DNA of 64,000 bases, taken from NCBI RefSeq assembly GCF_019175385.1, contig NC_083345.1, positions 14,656,027-14,720,026 on the forward strand, given 5' to 3'. A program made the position numbers and the translations under genes. Below the pieces are notes generated by a model. The model saw only the letters and a program-made list of their open reading frames with translations, had not been told where the DNA came from and ran no database searches. Source of the stretch: Lycium barbarum. Taxonomy: Eukaryota; Streptophyta; Magnoliopsida; Solanales; Solanaceae. Of the stretch, positions 24,791-36,276 are shown in pieces (the first letter of the stretch is position 1; every line of letters begins with the position of its first letter).

Positions 24791-24872
<82 letters not shown>

Positions 24873-25290
24873 TGATATGATGACGGGGTGGCGGCCAGGA
24901 TGGCATATGATGATCCTATTCACCGCGTCTCTCTCGAGAGGGCCGGGGCACGTTATATGCATACATGACATATGATTTACCGCGTCCCTCAATGGAGGGC
25001 CGGGGCACGTTACATGCATATATGATACATGACATTGGCATACATGATTTCATTCACCGCGTCCCTCACTGGAGGGCCGGGACACGTTATATGCATACAT
25101 GATTTATGATTTACCGCGTCCCTTACTGGAGGGCCGGGGCACGTTATATGCACACATGATATATGATTCACCGCGCCCCTCAGTGGAGGGCCGGGGCACG
25201 TTATATGATATATGATTTGACATGCATGATTCCGATTCACCGCGTCCCTCACTAAAGGGCCAGGTTCTGTTATATGCTCATATGATATAT
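24752..25290. repeat. Minisatellite with CCGCGTCCCT core in LTR C
   Basis: About seven units of 58-75 bp. Each has TTCACCGCGTCCCTC, then GGAGGGCCGGGGCACG, then a TTATATGCATACATGAT spacer. Cores sit near 24757, 24920, 24979, 25054, 25111, 25169 and 25237. The (TA)n and (GT)n microsatellite at 24791-24870 splits the first interval. The GC-rich cores stand out from the AT-rich surroundings. ORFs on both strands here (repeated RDAVN / ITCPGPP) are repeat artefacts. Confidence 0.85.
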
Positions 25291-25965
25291 GATGTCGGCA
25301 TACATGATCTGTGTCTGGAAAACAAGCATTCTGATACTCTGGATGATTTACATACTATCTGTACCTCTTCTGACATACGACATCGATATATACGATTTGC
25401 GTTTTGAAAAATAAGCATCTTGGTATTCTGAATGAGGTGCTTACCTTTTGTACTACTTGTTCCGATTATGGTTCTGTTTTCTGTATTCTTACCTTACATG
25501 CTCAGTACATTTTCCGTACTGACCCCTTTTTCTTCGGGGGCTGCGTTTCATGCCACGCAGGTACATACAGATGAGTAGAAGATTAGTCAGAAGATGTTTC
25601 AGCAGGATTGGTGAGCTCTATTTGCTTCTGGAGCGTTGCCGAGTCAGAGTATATGTGTGTTCTGATTTCTGGATTGATGTTAGAGACTTTGCAGACAGAG
25701 TCGTGGGTATTGGTTGTCAGTTCTGTAAGCGGCTCCATCAGCCGATGTGTCATTTTGTGTTATGATATAAGTTTTATATGATTACAGATTTTGTTGATTT
25801 GAAAGCTACGAGAAAGAATATTTCTGATGGTTTTACTATGTATTTCATCCTTATTTGATTTAAAAGTTTGACAAGATTATATGTGTACTAAGGGTCAGAG
25901 GGTTCGCTCGACCCTAAGTAAGGGTCGGGTGCCCATCACACCCTGGGTAAACTAGGGTGTGACAG

Positions 25966-27837
25966 TTGTCTGACCTGACTTTGAAGCGAGCAAATTCTCT
26001 AGTCAGAAGAAAACCATATGAAAGCCCATGTTGACCCCCTGGTGCCCTCTCCACCTTGATGATATGCTCAATTATAATAGCATAAAGGCTGGTAGTTAGT
26101 CAATGCCTCCATGATGACCAGATCTTTGATAGAGGTCTTGGTATGACCCTCTCTTCTTGGAAGCAGGACTTTGTTCACCATTTCAAACCTAAGCTGAAAC
26201 TCTCCTTTCAGCTCTTTCTTCAAAAGTCTAGCCCTTGACCTGTCATCCCTTAGCCTATTTTTGACTATCATAACCTTGAAGTACCTTGAAGCCTCTGCCT
26301 TTCCATTTATACTTCTTAACCTTTTAGTTGGAACTTTCAGAATTTCTCCCAATATCTTTTTCTCCAACACAAATTTAGTCCCACTAACTGATGCAATGAG
26401 AGTACTGAGATCATCAGAGTAGCATAGAATTCAGAGACCTGTTCCTCATACACACTTAATTTAGGTGGATCAAAGAGATGACTCCATCCCTGAAATTTAA
26501 TAATTTCAGTCAGTTCTTTCATTTCAGATTTTTTTGCAACTTCAGGATCAAACAACCTTCCTAGCAATACCTTTGTTTCCCCAGAGATTCTCTTCTCTCA
26601 ATTTCACTTTGATCAACAACTTTGCTCGTCCTTTGCTCGTTTAAGGAACCGGATGCCTGACTCATCTCACTCTTTCTCTTACTTGAAGGGTTTGATTCAT
26701 TTGTCGACCTGTCACCCTTAGCCAGTGTGACCTTTGACTTACTGTTCCTTTTCTTTTCCTTCTTCTTAGTAATTTCCCTCATAAGTGAGTCATCTTCCAT
26801 TTCTGCTTTTTTCTCTTTGTCATTTCCTTTGGCAACTTCAGTCTCCACATCCACTAACTCAGTTTCATCAATTAATCTACTCTTCGTCTGAAAACCCCTA
26901 GCTCTTTTCCTGCCCTTGGCTTTACTTGCTTAAAGAGATGATTCAAGGGTTGCCTTTGCTGCACGTTTACTCTGCCCGGTTCTTGGTATGGTTCCATAAA
27001 CGGTAGTTCTCACTGAGGATGTGGATCCTTCGGTTTCTTTGATCTTTGAACTTTTCATTATTTAAAAGAAAAGAGGTATCTCATCTTCATCAGGCTCATC
27101 AGCATACGCACGTTGACTATGATCCTTCTCTGGTGACATCTCAGTAAGAGGTATGACATCATGAAGGACAGGCTCAGGACTTAAGATCACGTCTAGGTTC
27201 CTCCCAAATGACCCTAGTGCCTCATCCGTCTAGTTTCAAGGGTTCCTCGTGAAGAGAGAACTGGTCTCTCATTTGTTTCTTGTGAGGACCTCACATTTTC
27301 TAACTTACTCATGGTGCACATGGTCTGAGCAAGTTCTTCCATAAGAGCAATATCACTACTCATCCTACAAAAAAGTCCCTGACCAATCCCAGAAATAGTA
27401 CCATCTACTTTTATGGGAGACTCATCCATTGACTCCTCTACTTCTTTACCAAATTCACCAGAAGAAGAGTTATCTTTTTCCACATTGTTTTTGCTAGTCT
27501 GACTGGTTTGTTCCTCTTTGTCATTCGTGACTTTTCTTTCAACAGACCTTGAAGAGACCAGGTCCTCTTTAGCTTGATTTAATTTCTCCGTGTTCTCAAA
27601 GGGTTGACTAGTAACTTCTACACCATTTTTCTGTTCTTCCCTTTCGTCAGTCATTTGAAAGTACTGAGACACTGATATTGTATACCTAATGCTGACAAAG
27701 TCAGGTTTTTCGATTTGGAAAGAGGTGACTGAAGAGGGTACAGTTTTTCTGCGAGTTTGACTGGAGACAGAGGATTTTGGGGAGAGCATGGGTTGGTTTG
27801 ATTGAGGATTTTGAGTGGTGAATCCTTCGTTTGACAT
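25966..27837 (-). pseudogene. Large non-pol ORF of the LARD element (plant transposon protein-like)
   Basis: ATG at 27837 opens a 207-codon Ser/Thr/Lys/Glu-rich, probably disordered N-terminal part (MSNEGFTTQNPQSNQPMLSP...). A lysine-rich region follows (26561-26854, KKEKKRNSKSKV). After frame changes there is a folded-looking part (26068-26567): LFDPPKLSVYEEQVSEFYA, GEILKVPTKRLRSINGKAEA, GEFQLRFEMVNKVLLPRREG, DLVIMEALTNY and, beyond a stop, GLSYGFLLTREFARF. The last part resembles the 'putative plant transposon protein' domain found in many Solanaceae predicted proteins (from memory; needs a profile search). Several frameshifts and stops make this copy non-functional. Its C-terminal end lies beyond LTR C at 22152-22519. 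Function unknown; an envelope-like or captured host role cannot be decided. Confidence 0.6.
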
Positions 27838-27909
27838 AGTCGATGGTTTGATTTGAGAAGGAACAGGGATAAGTGGGTCGGGTCAATATAGAGAATATGT
27901 AGCTTTTTT

Positions 27910-27924
27910 GGGGGGGGGAGGGGG
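27910..27924. repeat. Poly-G tract
   Basis: Nine G, one A and five G in a row, just upstream (minus-strand sense) of the ORF at 27837. Similar runs occur at 3430-3444 and 32499-32517. Confidence 0.9.
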
Positions 27925-28495
27925 TGGTTTCAAAAATCTGACTTGGAACTTAAATGACATTTTTTAATTTTATACAAATGTTGAAAAGGCTACTGACCTG
28001 AGCTACAGAGACCAGGTCTCTGAAATTATTTCGGGAAAGACTCTGAAATATGCCATGTTACTATTGCTTATGAGTTCTAAGACATCCATGTGTGTATACC
28101 TGTAATAGTATAGAAGTGAGTTAGATATCGCTGAAAAACACTTTTTATAAGATTGTACCACTCCTCTTGACTTAACCATCTTCAGCAACGCCCTTTCTAC
28201 ATTCAATCGGCGCATGTTTGGAGCTTTGCTCAGCATCTAGTGAGAGCATTCAGAATTTTCTCTTATAGCTTCTTCAACCTGTTCCCTCAAATTTATAATG
28301 CACACCACCATATGATCTCTCTTTTGCTCGAAACTGTCGAAATTTTTAATTATCTCCTTCTTTTTGTCAATGAGTTCATAACGCTCATTTAATAATTTCT
28401 TAGTCAGGGAGACTAATCTCTTATAGGGACATCCCTTTATCCTCACTTGTGCATCAAGAGGATTAACTTCAACCTTCTTTCTTTTACTTCCAGTG

Positions 28496-29004
28496 TCAGA
28501 CTATTTACTTGAAACAGAGTCTGACTCATTCGTTGAACTTTGTTTATTGTCCTCACGATGATTTTTCTTGAGATCTTTTTCTTCTCTTCAGAGATTCATT
28601 ATTCTTTTCTCTTCCTATGCCTCCTTTTCTTCCAAATCGAACTTTCTAGTAAGCTCATGTATCTTGAGGTAGCTAATAAGTTCCTCAATGGTCAGGTTTT
28701 GGAGATCCTTGGTTTCAGTGATGATATTCACTTGGATCAACCAGGATTCTGGAAATGCATCAAGTAGTTAGTGAACCAGAAGCCTTCTCTCCATGATTAA
28801 CTCCAGAGAGTGAAGTTCATTTATGATTGAGGTGAATCTAGCATGCATGTCATGAACTGATTCTCCAACGTTCATTCTGAAAAAGTCATATTTTGAGGAG
28901 AGCATTTGGCGGGTATCCCAGTTTTCCTTTGCAGGAACACATTTTCTCCTTAGGTTTGATGATGCTGAGCTGGATTCTCCTTCTTCGTTTGATAAGATAG
29001 CCAT
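28496..29004 (-). pseudogene. Copia-type gag remnant of the LARD element
   Basis: ATG at 29004 (MAILSNEEGESSSASS), then AKENWDTRQMLSSKYDFFRM and ESVHDMHARFTSIINELHSL, the typical central region of Ty1/copia gag. In a second frame it continues WLIQVNIITETKDLQNLTIE and ELISYLKIHELTRKFDLEEK, again gag-like. There is at least one frameshift near 28770 and stops downstream. No CCHC zinc knuckle is seen before homology is lost. A further lysine-rich frame (28237-28446) may be the gag tail. It lies 58 bp from the 5' LTR, the expected gag position. Confidence 0.75.
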
Positions 29005-29046
29005 TTAGAATGAACCTTTCTAGGTGTTAACCTTTTAAAAAGGGTC

Positions 29047-29060
29047 GGCTCTGATACCAA
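29047..29060 (-). promoter_or_regulatory. Primer-binding site, initiator Met tRNA type
   Basis: Minus strand TTGGTATCAGAGCC, one base from the 5' LTR boundary at 29062, the standard tRNA primer site of Ty1/copia elements. It fixes element orientation as minus. Confidence 0.9.
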
Positions 29061-29061
29061 T

Positions 29062-29947
29062 TGATGTAGGCTGGGCGTTTACCAAACAGTATGGAGGTAC
29101 CTGGTTGTGTATCAGTTTCCTTATGCAGTGCAGTGTGAGAATCAACACAGGATTTTTACGTGGAAAACTCCTTGTTCAAGGGATAAAAAATCACGACCTA
29201 CCCCAGTAGGATTTCAACTCCACTAACCGAGCAACTTAGGTTACAACTCTATCGTAAGCTTAGGAATTGACTCCCATAATCCCTCACCCTTACAATAATG
29301 CTTATGCAACCCTCACACTTGACTACCCCTAGCCAAGCACACTAATACATCTAGACTCACACTAGCCTAGTGTACCACTCAAAGGCACCCTTTGAGAATT
29401 CACCACGGTGACTAACTCTAGCCACACACTAATACAACTAAACTAACTCTAGCCTAATGTACCACTCAAGAGCTTGTGGAAGCAACCTTGAGAATTTAGG
29501 ACACCTACAAACAGCTTCTAAACAAGAAGGGTAGGTTTTTAGTTTAAGCACAAATGAACAAAGATTTGTAAAAACCTAAAGAACATAGACTAAACTCATA
29601 TCAGGATCTGGTTCTTCCGCTTGAAAGTAACTTTGTTCTTGAGAGATCTTGAGAACTTATGTCGGTAGCTATGCAAGATTTAGATTTGGTTCTCAATTCT
29701 ACCAAATATGTTGCCATCATGTTGTACATATAGTGGGGGCATATGGGATGAAAATAGACCACTCTTCAATTTTGACATAAAGCATGGGCCAGTTTACTGC
29801 TGTACTTGTGTGCAGCAAGTGGCTCGGCTTTACAGCTATCTCTGCCGACAGTGCAAGGTGCACAGAGGACTGATTATAGACTAGGTCTCCATCTGGTTCT
29901 GAAACAGTTTGACAATCATCAAAACACGAATGCACTTGGAACTATCA
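29062..29947 (-). mobile_element. 5' LTR of the LARD-like element
   Basis: 886 bp, TGATGT...ACTATCA, uninterrupted partner of 19425-21580, followed by the AGTTG target duplication at 29948-29952. It provides the empty-site sequence that dates the 19668-20937 insertion as later than this element. Confidence 0.9.
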
Positions 29948-29952
29948 AGTTG

Positions 29953-31277
29953 GTAACAATTTCACTTTGAAGACAGCTTTCTGACTTATTTGTCCTCTAG
30001 ACAAAAAATGCAAGGTATCTTTGGATATAGTTTGTTTTGTACTTCTATATTTTTCCAGGATTACTTCTCTTATCATATTGAAGTGGAGCAGTAGTACGAA
30101 AATTGCTCGTCGATTTGAGGCATTATTTTGGTGCTCCAGTTTTCTATCGCAAAGTCATATTGAGTTGTCATTGCAAGTCTTCGATCTGGAAAAAAAAAGT
30201 GTTTTCTAGATTCAGTAAAATCAAATCTCCCTATAACAGCCATCCTCTATTTTCTTTTGGAACTGATTTTCATGTTATATTATATTACTCCCTCTGTTTC
30301 AATTTGTTTGAACCTATTTTCTTTTTAGTCTGTGCCAAAATGAATGACCTCTTTCCTAATTTGGAAAAAAAATCACTTTATGAATGATTTACAGCCACAC
30401 AAATTTTCAAGGCTTATTTTGAACCACAAGTTTCAAAAGTCTTCCCTCTTTCTTAAATGTCGTGCCCAATCAAATGGGTTCATATAAATTGAAATGGAGA
30501 GAGTACATGTTTTCTATAATAGTATTTCCCTATAGCAGCAAAAAGATATCTGGACAAGTACCACCGTTATAAAGAGGTTTTACTATATATCCGACAAATT
30601 AGAATAAGAAAACTGAAAGTACTCCAGTGCTGATTTTCATTAATTTATCAGGCCTCTAAGCATGGTGTTTATGACAGTGAGGTATCAAATTTTGAGATTT
30701 CAAAAATTGATTGTCTTTATGTGGACAAGTGTTTTAATAACGAATGTATCAGGATGTTTAAGTTGTTTCCAAATTCCAACTACTGCTGTTGATTGAATTT
30801 TCTATTAGACTAACCAGCAAACCTCTAATTAATATTTTACTAATACTTTGAGACTAGTTAAGGATCAGAGGGAGACCAACTTTGTTTCCTAAATTGTTCC
30901 TTTCTGGTCATTTTAAGATGGTTCATCATCATTTTCATGTATAGACATCATGTCCCTAGTGAGAAAAATAGTTTTAAGTTATAACCACTATCAGTATAAA
31001 AAGATCGACAATTGTATGCAAATTGTGCTATTTGCATATATTCTTTGTTTAGCTATCATGATTAAAATGGTTCGATGCTACTGTGAACAGTTCAATACGA
31101 CCAAGAGCAAGCTTAAACACTCTCTCCTAAAACTTTTTATTTTAATAACATCAAAGGGCAAAGTTATTTTTGCCCCTTTTAACATCACATACTCTGCTTC
31201 CCATTACTACTAACTTTAACATGACCACAAATTTAAATAAGATCAAGGCAATTTTTGTTGGATATGCGAATAAAGTA
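29953..31277. other. Intergenic with one Stowaway MITE
   Basis: AT-rich flank of the LARD insertion site. No supported gene. Frames of up to about 94 codons (for example 30103-30387) cross the MITE and have no family resemblance. Confidence 0.5.
30288..30503. mobile_element. Stowaway MITE
   Basis: 216 bp beginning CTCCCTCTGTTTCAATTTG and ending AAATTGAAATGGAGAGAG, flanked by TA at 30286-30287 and 30504-30505. Both ends and target are classical for Stowaway (Tc1/mariner). Confidence 0.9.
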
Positions 31278-32814
31278 TCACATTGGTAGTTGAAAAGAAA
31301 AAGGAGCTACTTATAAGGTATTGAATACTTTTAATAATGTGAGACCTTTTAGGGAAAACCGTGGAGGCTTGGCCCATAGCAGACAATACCACATCATGGT
31401 AAGAGTATCTTTGGACCGTTTAGCCCAACAACTGGTATCATCAACCAATGGTTTGGCGGGACGAGTATGAAGATGGCGGAGTGTGGCGTGGGACCTAACG
31501 TAGTGCCTTTGCCCATCTATGGACCGGTTTACGACCTTTACCCATAGCTTTGAAGACACATATACAGCCTTTGGGCTTTGGTGACTATAAATACTCTGAC
31601 GATGTGAGTGGCACACAGACATACACATTGGTAGCTGAAAAGAAAAAGGAGATGCTTATAAGGTATTAGATACTTTAAAGGGTAAATTTCATAAATGACT
31701 AACTTGGAAGCCTTATTTTTGCTTTTTAGCTACATTTTACCTATTTACATCACGTAGCAAACATATAGCAAAACTCAACATTTGTTACTTATTGTATTCG
31801 CGTCGCTGTATTCATGAATACAGTCAGTAAACATTGCTGAAATTTGTATTCAATTCAAGTGTATTTAACTCAACTGTATCCATGTAGTTACTTTTACACT
31901 GTATTCACTTTATTATATTTAAAATCGATTATATACAAAACAATATCCTTCAAAATACACCCCAAAACACTGAAATTTGCACTAAAAAAATTAACGAATA
32001 CACGTAAAAACTGAATACAAGAAATAAAATTCACTCTATTCATTTATATACACTTCAAATTCACTGTATTCATTTGTATACAAAAAGATCTTCTTCGAAA
32101 TACAAGCAAAAAACTTTGTATACATACAACAAATAAGTGTATTTTGTATTTTCCGGTGAAATTTCGGTCAGATCTGACGGTTTTCGGTTAGATTCCGGCC
32201 AGATCTGACTGTTTCCGTCCAGATCTGACCGGAATTTCACCGTCATCGTCATCAACATCACAGTGCTCTTTCTTCTCAACATCACAGCCGTCATCGTCAT
32301 CAACTCACAATTCTTTTCTTCTCCAACATCATTGTATTCATAGCTAACAAAATCTCTTCCGTCTTCCATTTTTCTTTCTTAACGGCAAAGTATAATCCAA
32401 AAATCAAAAAATACTTACAAAAAAAAAACACCAGAGAAGTACAGTTCGCCGGAGAAGACGGCTGCTCCGGTTCACCGGAGCTGTGTGTGTGGGTGAGTGG
32501 GGGGGGGGGGGGGGGGGACAGGGGAGAGAGAGAGATGGGAGGGTTGGGTTAGAAGAGAATAATGTGATGATGGGTATTCTACTTCAAATATATATGTAGC
32601 TATTAATTGTATTTAGCATATTACTTTTAGCTATAGGATGTAATTAATTTAAACTATAGCTGCTAAATCTAAATATATACTAGAGTTAGTTATGCCATGT
32701 AGTTATTCCTACTTTTAATGATGTGAAGCCTTTTGGGGAAAACCGTGCGGGCTTGGCTCAAAGCAGACAATATCACCACATGTTAAGAGTATCTTTGGAC
32801 CGTTTAGCCCAACA
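31278..32814 (+). mobile_element. TRIM-like retroelement with a later insertion
   Basis: Two direct repeats of about 150 bp: 31281-31430, and 31621-31676 joined to 32716-32814. Both run from CACATTGGTAG(T/C)TGAAAAG to GGACCGTTTAGCCCAACA. The left copy is followed by ACTGGTATCATCA (31431-31443), which resembles the Met tRNA primer site TGGTATCA. Between the repeats are only about 200 bp without coding. This is the architecture of a terminal-repeat retrotransposon in miniature. Exact left border and target duplication are not resolved. Confidence 0.5.
31677..32709. mobile_element. 1033-bp insertion in the right TRIM repeat
   Basis: The right terminal repeat is split between TACTTT (31671-31676) and TACTTT (32710-32715). 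The left repeat carries the uninterrupted GAATACTTTTAATAATGTG, so the 1-kb segment is an insertion with a 5-6 bp duplication. It is rich in GTATTCA / GAATACA words, has three CAGATCTGAC words near 32170-32230 and a 19-G run (32499-32517). No coding or clear terminal inverted repeats; class unknown. Confidence 0.6.
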
Positions 32815-32822
32815 ATTTTGCA

Positions 32823-32901
32823 TAAGTATTACATAACTTATCTCTTGCCTAAGTATTACATAACTTATCTCTTGCCTAAGTATTACATAACTTATCTCTT
32901 T
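32823..32901. repeat. Three tandem 27-bp repeats
   Basis: TAAGTATTACATAACTTATC plus TCTTGCC repeated at 32823, 32850 and 32877 with essentially no mismatches, directly downstream of the TRIM-like element. There is no variable spacer, so this is not a CRISPR-like array. Confidence 0.9.
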
Positions 32902-35156
32902 TATTTTCTCCAAATGACTTTATGTGAAACTTATGCAAAATCGAGTGGCATTTTTGTTATAAAATAATTAAGCGACTTTCATGATATTTTAATAAAATTG
33001 TGTGATTAATGTTACAAAAATAGTTTAATGACTACACTACAATACAAATGAACTTAGGTGATCATCCATAAAATTAACCCCAATTAAGTACTATATGGCC
33101 ATGAGGCTAGTGATCCTAGCTGACATTCCCACAAAAGCTGTTAACTTTGAGTTAAAGCTTGAAGCTATAAGTACCAAAAGGAGGTTTCTATGCACAGATT
33201 TGACATCACCATATGTTCACATCTTTCGTCGCCTACATAATAGCAGGAGAGGCAGACAAGTGGAGCTAGAATTTCAACTTAACTCGAAAATAATATGTAA
33301 TTAACTAATGAGTATAACTAATATTCATCGACTAACGCTGTAAAGAATTTTTGCACTATTAGGATACTTTGACATATTGTAACAATAACTTTCATTATTT
33401 TCAAGATTACAAATTTAATTTTTATGAAGAGTTACATGTAGATGTTCTTTAAGATGATCGGTCTCATCCATTGCCTTCTCTAAAGACAATGCATGTGGAT
33501 AGCAAGTAAGACTACCTAACTTACTTATTGTAGGATGCCATACATATGTATACAAGCTATTACGCAATCTCAAATCAATAACTGTATATATGATGGGCGA
33601 AAAGCTACTATACCTAGTTAAGATAGAGCAAACTACAACAACTAAAGCACCAGCACCTAACCGGATTTATGGGCTAAAAGTTGTCCTGGCTAAGTGGATC
33701 ATATGGGCCAATCTAGTGGGCTTAGCTCGTACATCTAGTGGGCTTAGCTCGTACAATTATCACCATGAAACATGTGCTGATGGAACAATTATCTCTCTCA
33801 TTTCTTTTTGTTATGAAAAGAAAAGAGATGGAAGTTAGCAACGAGCCACAATCTATAAATTCACTTTATCTGGTTGTATTTTTATGCGAAATATAACTTC
33901 CAGAATTGACAGTACTGTGTAATTTTTCTTAAGTTGCATTTTGTTATTTTTATTAAATACTTTTCCGACATTCTGTCCAACTAATAAATTTGTGCTGCAT
34001 AAGTCTAAGAGACTGCATTCGCAAGTCCAAATTCCAGACATCTGTTAAGGACAAGTCAATCATTTCGCCACACCCGTTTGGTGATATTCATTTCTATCAA
34101 AGATATACTCCCTCTGTCCAATTTATGTGGCAAGTTTGGATTTCGATAGTCAAAAACTTAATTTTGATCCTGATTTCGAGCATCAAATCTTCAATCTTTT
34201 TTAAATAAAATATACATATTTGAAAACTACGTAAAAAAGTACTACAAGTCACAATAATTGACAATTCAAAATATTTAAAAGATACATGAACAAATTACGG
34301 TAAAAAAAGACTTTTTTGAATCTTGAAATCTGAAAGGTGCCACGTAAATTAGTAGGGAGGGAGCAACAAGTTTCAAAACAACAACATATCATTATCAATA
34401 ATTCAATTCATACCATGATCGTAACCAAACTTCTAAGAATAAAATATTTCGGTAACAGATTCACAATTATATACCAATATCGACAATGTCCAGAATCCTA
34501 TGGCTACAAACAATGTCAAGCATAATCTTGCTTTTACAGGAATGACATGAAACATCCAGTGGACATATTGATGGAAACATACCTATAAATCATGGTGGTG
34601 AAGTTGGCGTTTTGCAACTCTGATTGACGTTGGAACAAGTTAAAATGGACAAATGTCATACCTAGGCCTCCAGTAGGATTCCCATTTGAATTTCTGGTTT
34701 TAAAGTTGGCTTGGATTTTTGATTGGAATGGAATCTTTACGATTTTCTTTAGGTGCCGGTTATCATGTTTGATAGGGATTTGAGCTAAATTTGGATATGT
34801 CAAACTTGGTTGAATTAACTAATGGTTTATGCGTCGACTCGGTCTAAAAGTTACTTGGGTTTAAGATGGGTTTTGTCAAAATGGGTTAATCAATGGATTA
34901 TAATTCAACCCGTTCAACTCTTACCAAGTTCGAATTTGTTTATTTATTTTAATTTATTTAATTACCAAATAAAATTAATAAAATTCTTTTTCCTTTCTTT
35001 TTTATAACAATATATATAACGTATCAAACCAAACTTTTAGATGAAACATAAAAGTTGGGTTATACATTAAAAGAAACATAAAATTACTATATTTGTAAAA
35101 ATTAAAAGTTGGGTTATACAAAGCTATCATTTCTATAAAGGAACGTCATTAAGAAA
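32902..35156. other. Intergenic with one Stowaway MITE
   Basis: AT-rich and without a supported gene. A duplicated 22-bp word (ATCTAGTGGGCTTAGCTCGT) lies at 33711-33754. An ATG-started 69-codon frame at 33095 has no recognisable family. The last 40 bp (ATCATTTCTATA...GGAACGTC) are repeated at 43876-43911 beyond the copia element, marking the original insertion target. Confidence 0.5.
34108..34363. mobile_element. Stowaway-type MITE
   Basis: 256 bp from CTCCCTCTGTCCAATTTATG to CACGTAAATTAGTAGGGAGG plus GAG. Flanks are TA (34106-34107) and CA, one base off a perfect TA duplication. Confidence 0.75.
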
Positions 35157-35554
35157 TGTTAGTTATTGGGTCATGGGTCGCCCATATGAACTGACCCGAC
35201 CCAATTAGAGAAGATAAGTTATAGGAAAGTTACGCAGAAGTTACAATCCTAAAAACTACCACCTAGTTGTGGTTGGCTTAAATAAAGGGAATATGTTTTC
35301 CGCTTTTATGTAACTTCTCTTTACGTAACTTCTCTGCAATATAGTTCCTCCTTCTCTACAAAGATAATTTTATTTCATTCTCCACACAAAAATGCACACA
35401 AGCAAAGGCATCTAGTTTGTGGTCATTAAATTTTGTTTCCAAGTGATTCAAAGTTTGACTTGGGCGATTCTTTGGTAGCAAGTTCAACGATTAATCTTAT
35501 GTTGTTTTTAGGTACAAAATTACGTTGTCCTTGCTCCGTATCTTTTTTTTAACA
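35157..35554 (+). mobile_element. 5' LTR of the copia element
   Basis: 398 bp, TGTTAGTTATTGGG...TTTTTTTTAACA, TG...CA ends, immediately followed by the primer-binding site. It contains a 14-bp stretch (TTTACGTAACTTCT, near 35320) that the 3' LTR lacks. Confidence 0.93.
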
Positions 35555-35555
35555 A

Positions 35556-35567
35556 TGGTATCAGAGC
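35556..35567 (+). promoter_or_regulatory. Primer-binding site
   Basis: TGGTATCAGAGC, complementary to the 3' end of initiator Met tRNA, one base after the 5' LTR. Confidence 0.93.
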
Positions 35568-36219
35568 CTTGATTGTGTGTTACATTATTTTGAATACACA
35601 GTATTATAAAGAAATTTGTGACTGTGTACATTTAAGATTATTGCCACAATTTTTTTTTTGTTGATGCCGCAAAAGTCTTTTGTATACACCACATTCTTTC
35701 ATTGTAAACAGGATATACTGTACTTGGAGAAATAATTCTCTTACTATTAAAATTGATATGTGGCATCTTATGTGGAATTGTTTTCGGAAACCGCTGCAAA
35801 AGGAACGGCATTGCCAGTGTTTGATTTGAACTCCTTTGCCACAATAGACTCCTTTGTTTGTTCAAACCAAAAAGATGATGGCTTTGTAAATTGTTTCAAA
35901 AGCCTGTCCTATACGCTCAATGTGATAATTTTTCTTTATGTTTGAAAAGTCACTTATTTGTGTAATAAAGTGATTTAGTGTTCATGTGTTCCCTTTTAAA
36001 TTATTAAGAGGTAGTATGAGATTCATGGTGATGGAACTTAAACTCTGCAATTCTTATATTGGTTTTGTTGTTGTTAAAAAAAAGTCAATCCCAAAGAATT
36101 CTTTTTGTCTTTTTCCATGTGTTTCATGAATCACTTCTTCCAGGAACTTAAAAAAATTGGGGGTACTACATGTACTGAAAATTGATTTCTCTGTATCACA
36201 CAATTAAATTTCGGCATGA

Positions 36220-36276
<57 letters not shown>

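Larger units (their letters stand above)
22520..25964 (+). mobile_element. LTR C, large solo LTR of gypsy-type family
   Basis: Starts TGTTATAGCCCGCATTTTG and ends CTAGGGTGTGACA. Its start matches the starts of LTRs A and B, and it holds the reversed GGCAGCAT motif at 23822-23850. It splits the minus-strand ORF of the host element: coding resumes on both sides. No primer site, polypurine tract or pol is inside, so it is best called a solo LTR of about 3.4 kb. A clean 5-bp target duplication is not visible (GCGTT left, GTTGT right). It contains AT microsatellites and a GC-rich minisatellite. Confidence 0.7.
19425..29947 (-). mobile_element. Complete non-autonomous LTR retrotransposon (LARD-like)
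   Basis: LTRs lie at 19425-21580 (interrupted) and 29062-29947, both TGATGT...GGAACTATCA on the plus strand. A perfect target duplication AGTTG sits at 19420-19424 and 29948-29952. The primer-binding site TTGGTATCAGAGCC (minus, 29047-29060, initiator Met tRNA type) is next to the right LTR, and a polypurine tract (AAAAAGGGAGAAAT on minus, near 21581-21600) is next to the left LTR. So the element reads right to left. After subtracting nested insertions the interior is about 4 kb. It contains a gag remnant and a long non-pol ORF but no protease, integrase or reverse transcriptase. It must have been mobilised in trans. The copia-type gag suggests a Ty1/copia helper (inference). Confidence 0.9.

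Noticed and set aside
24535..25019. Frames of 112-129 codons with YIYIYI and CVCVCV runs
   Set aside because: Translation of the TA/GT microsatellite and the CCGCGTCCCT minisatellite.
32823..32901. Three regular 27-bp repeats, superficially CRISPR-like
   Set aside because: No spacers between units and a plant nuclear context; simple tandem repeat.
33095..33304. 69-codon ATG-started frame
   Set aside because: No recognised domain, no splice or promoter context; could be chance in AT-rich DNA.
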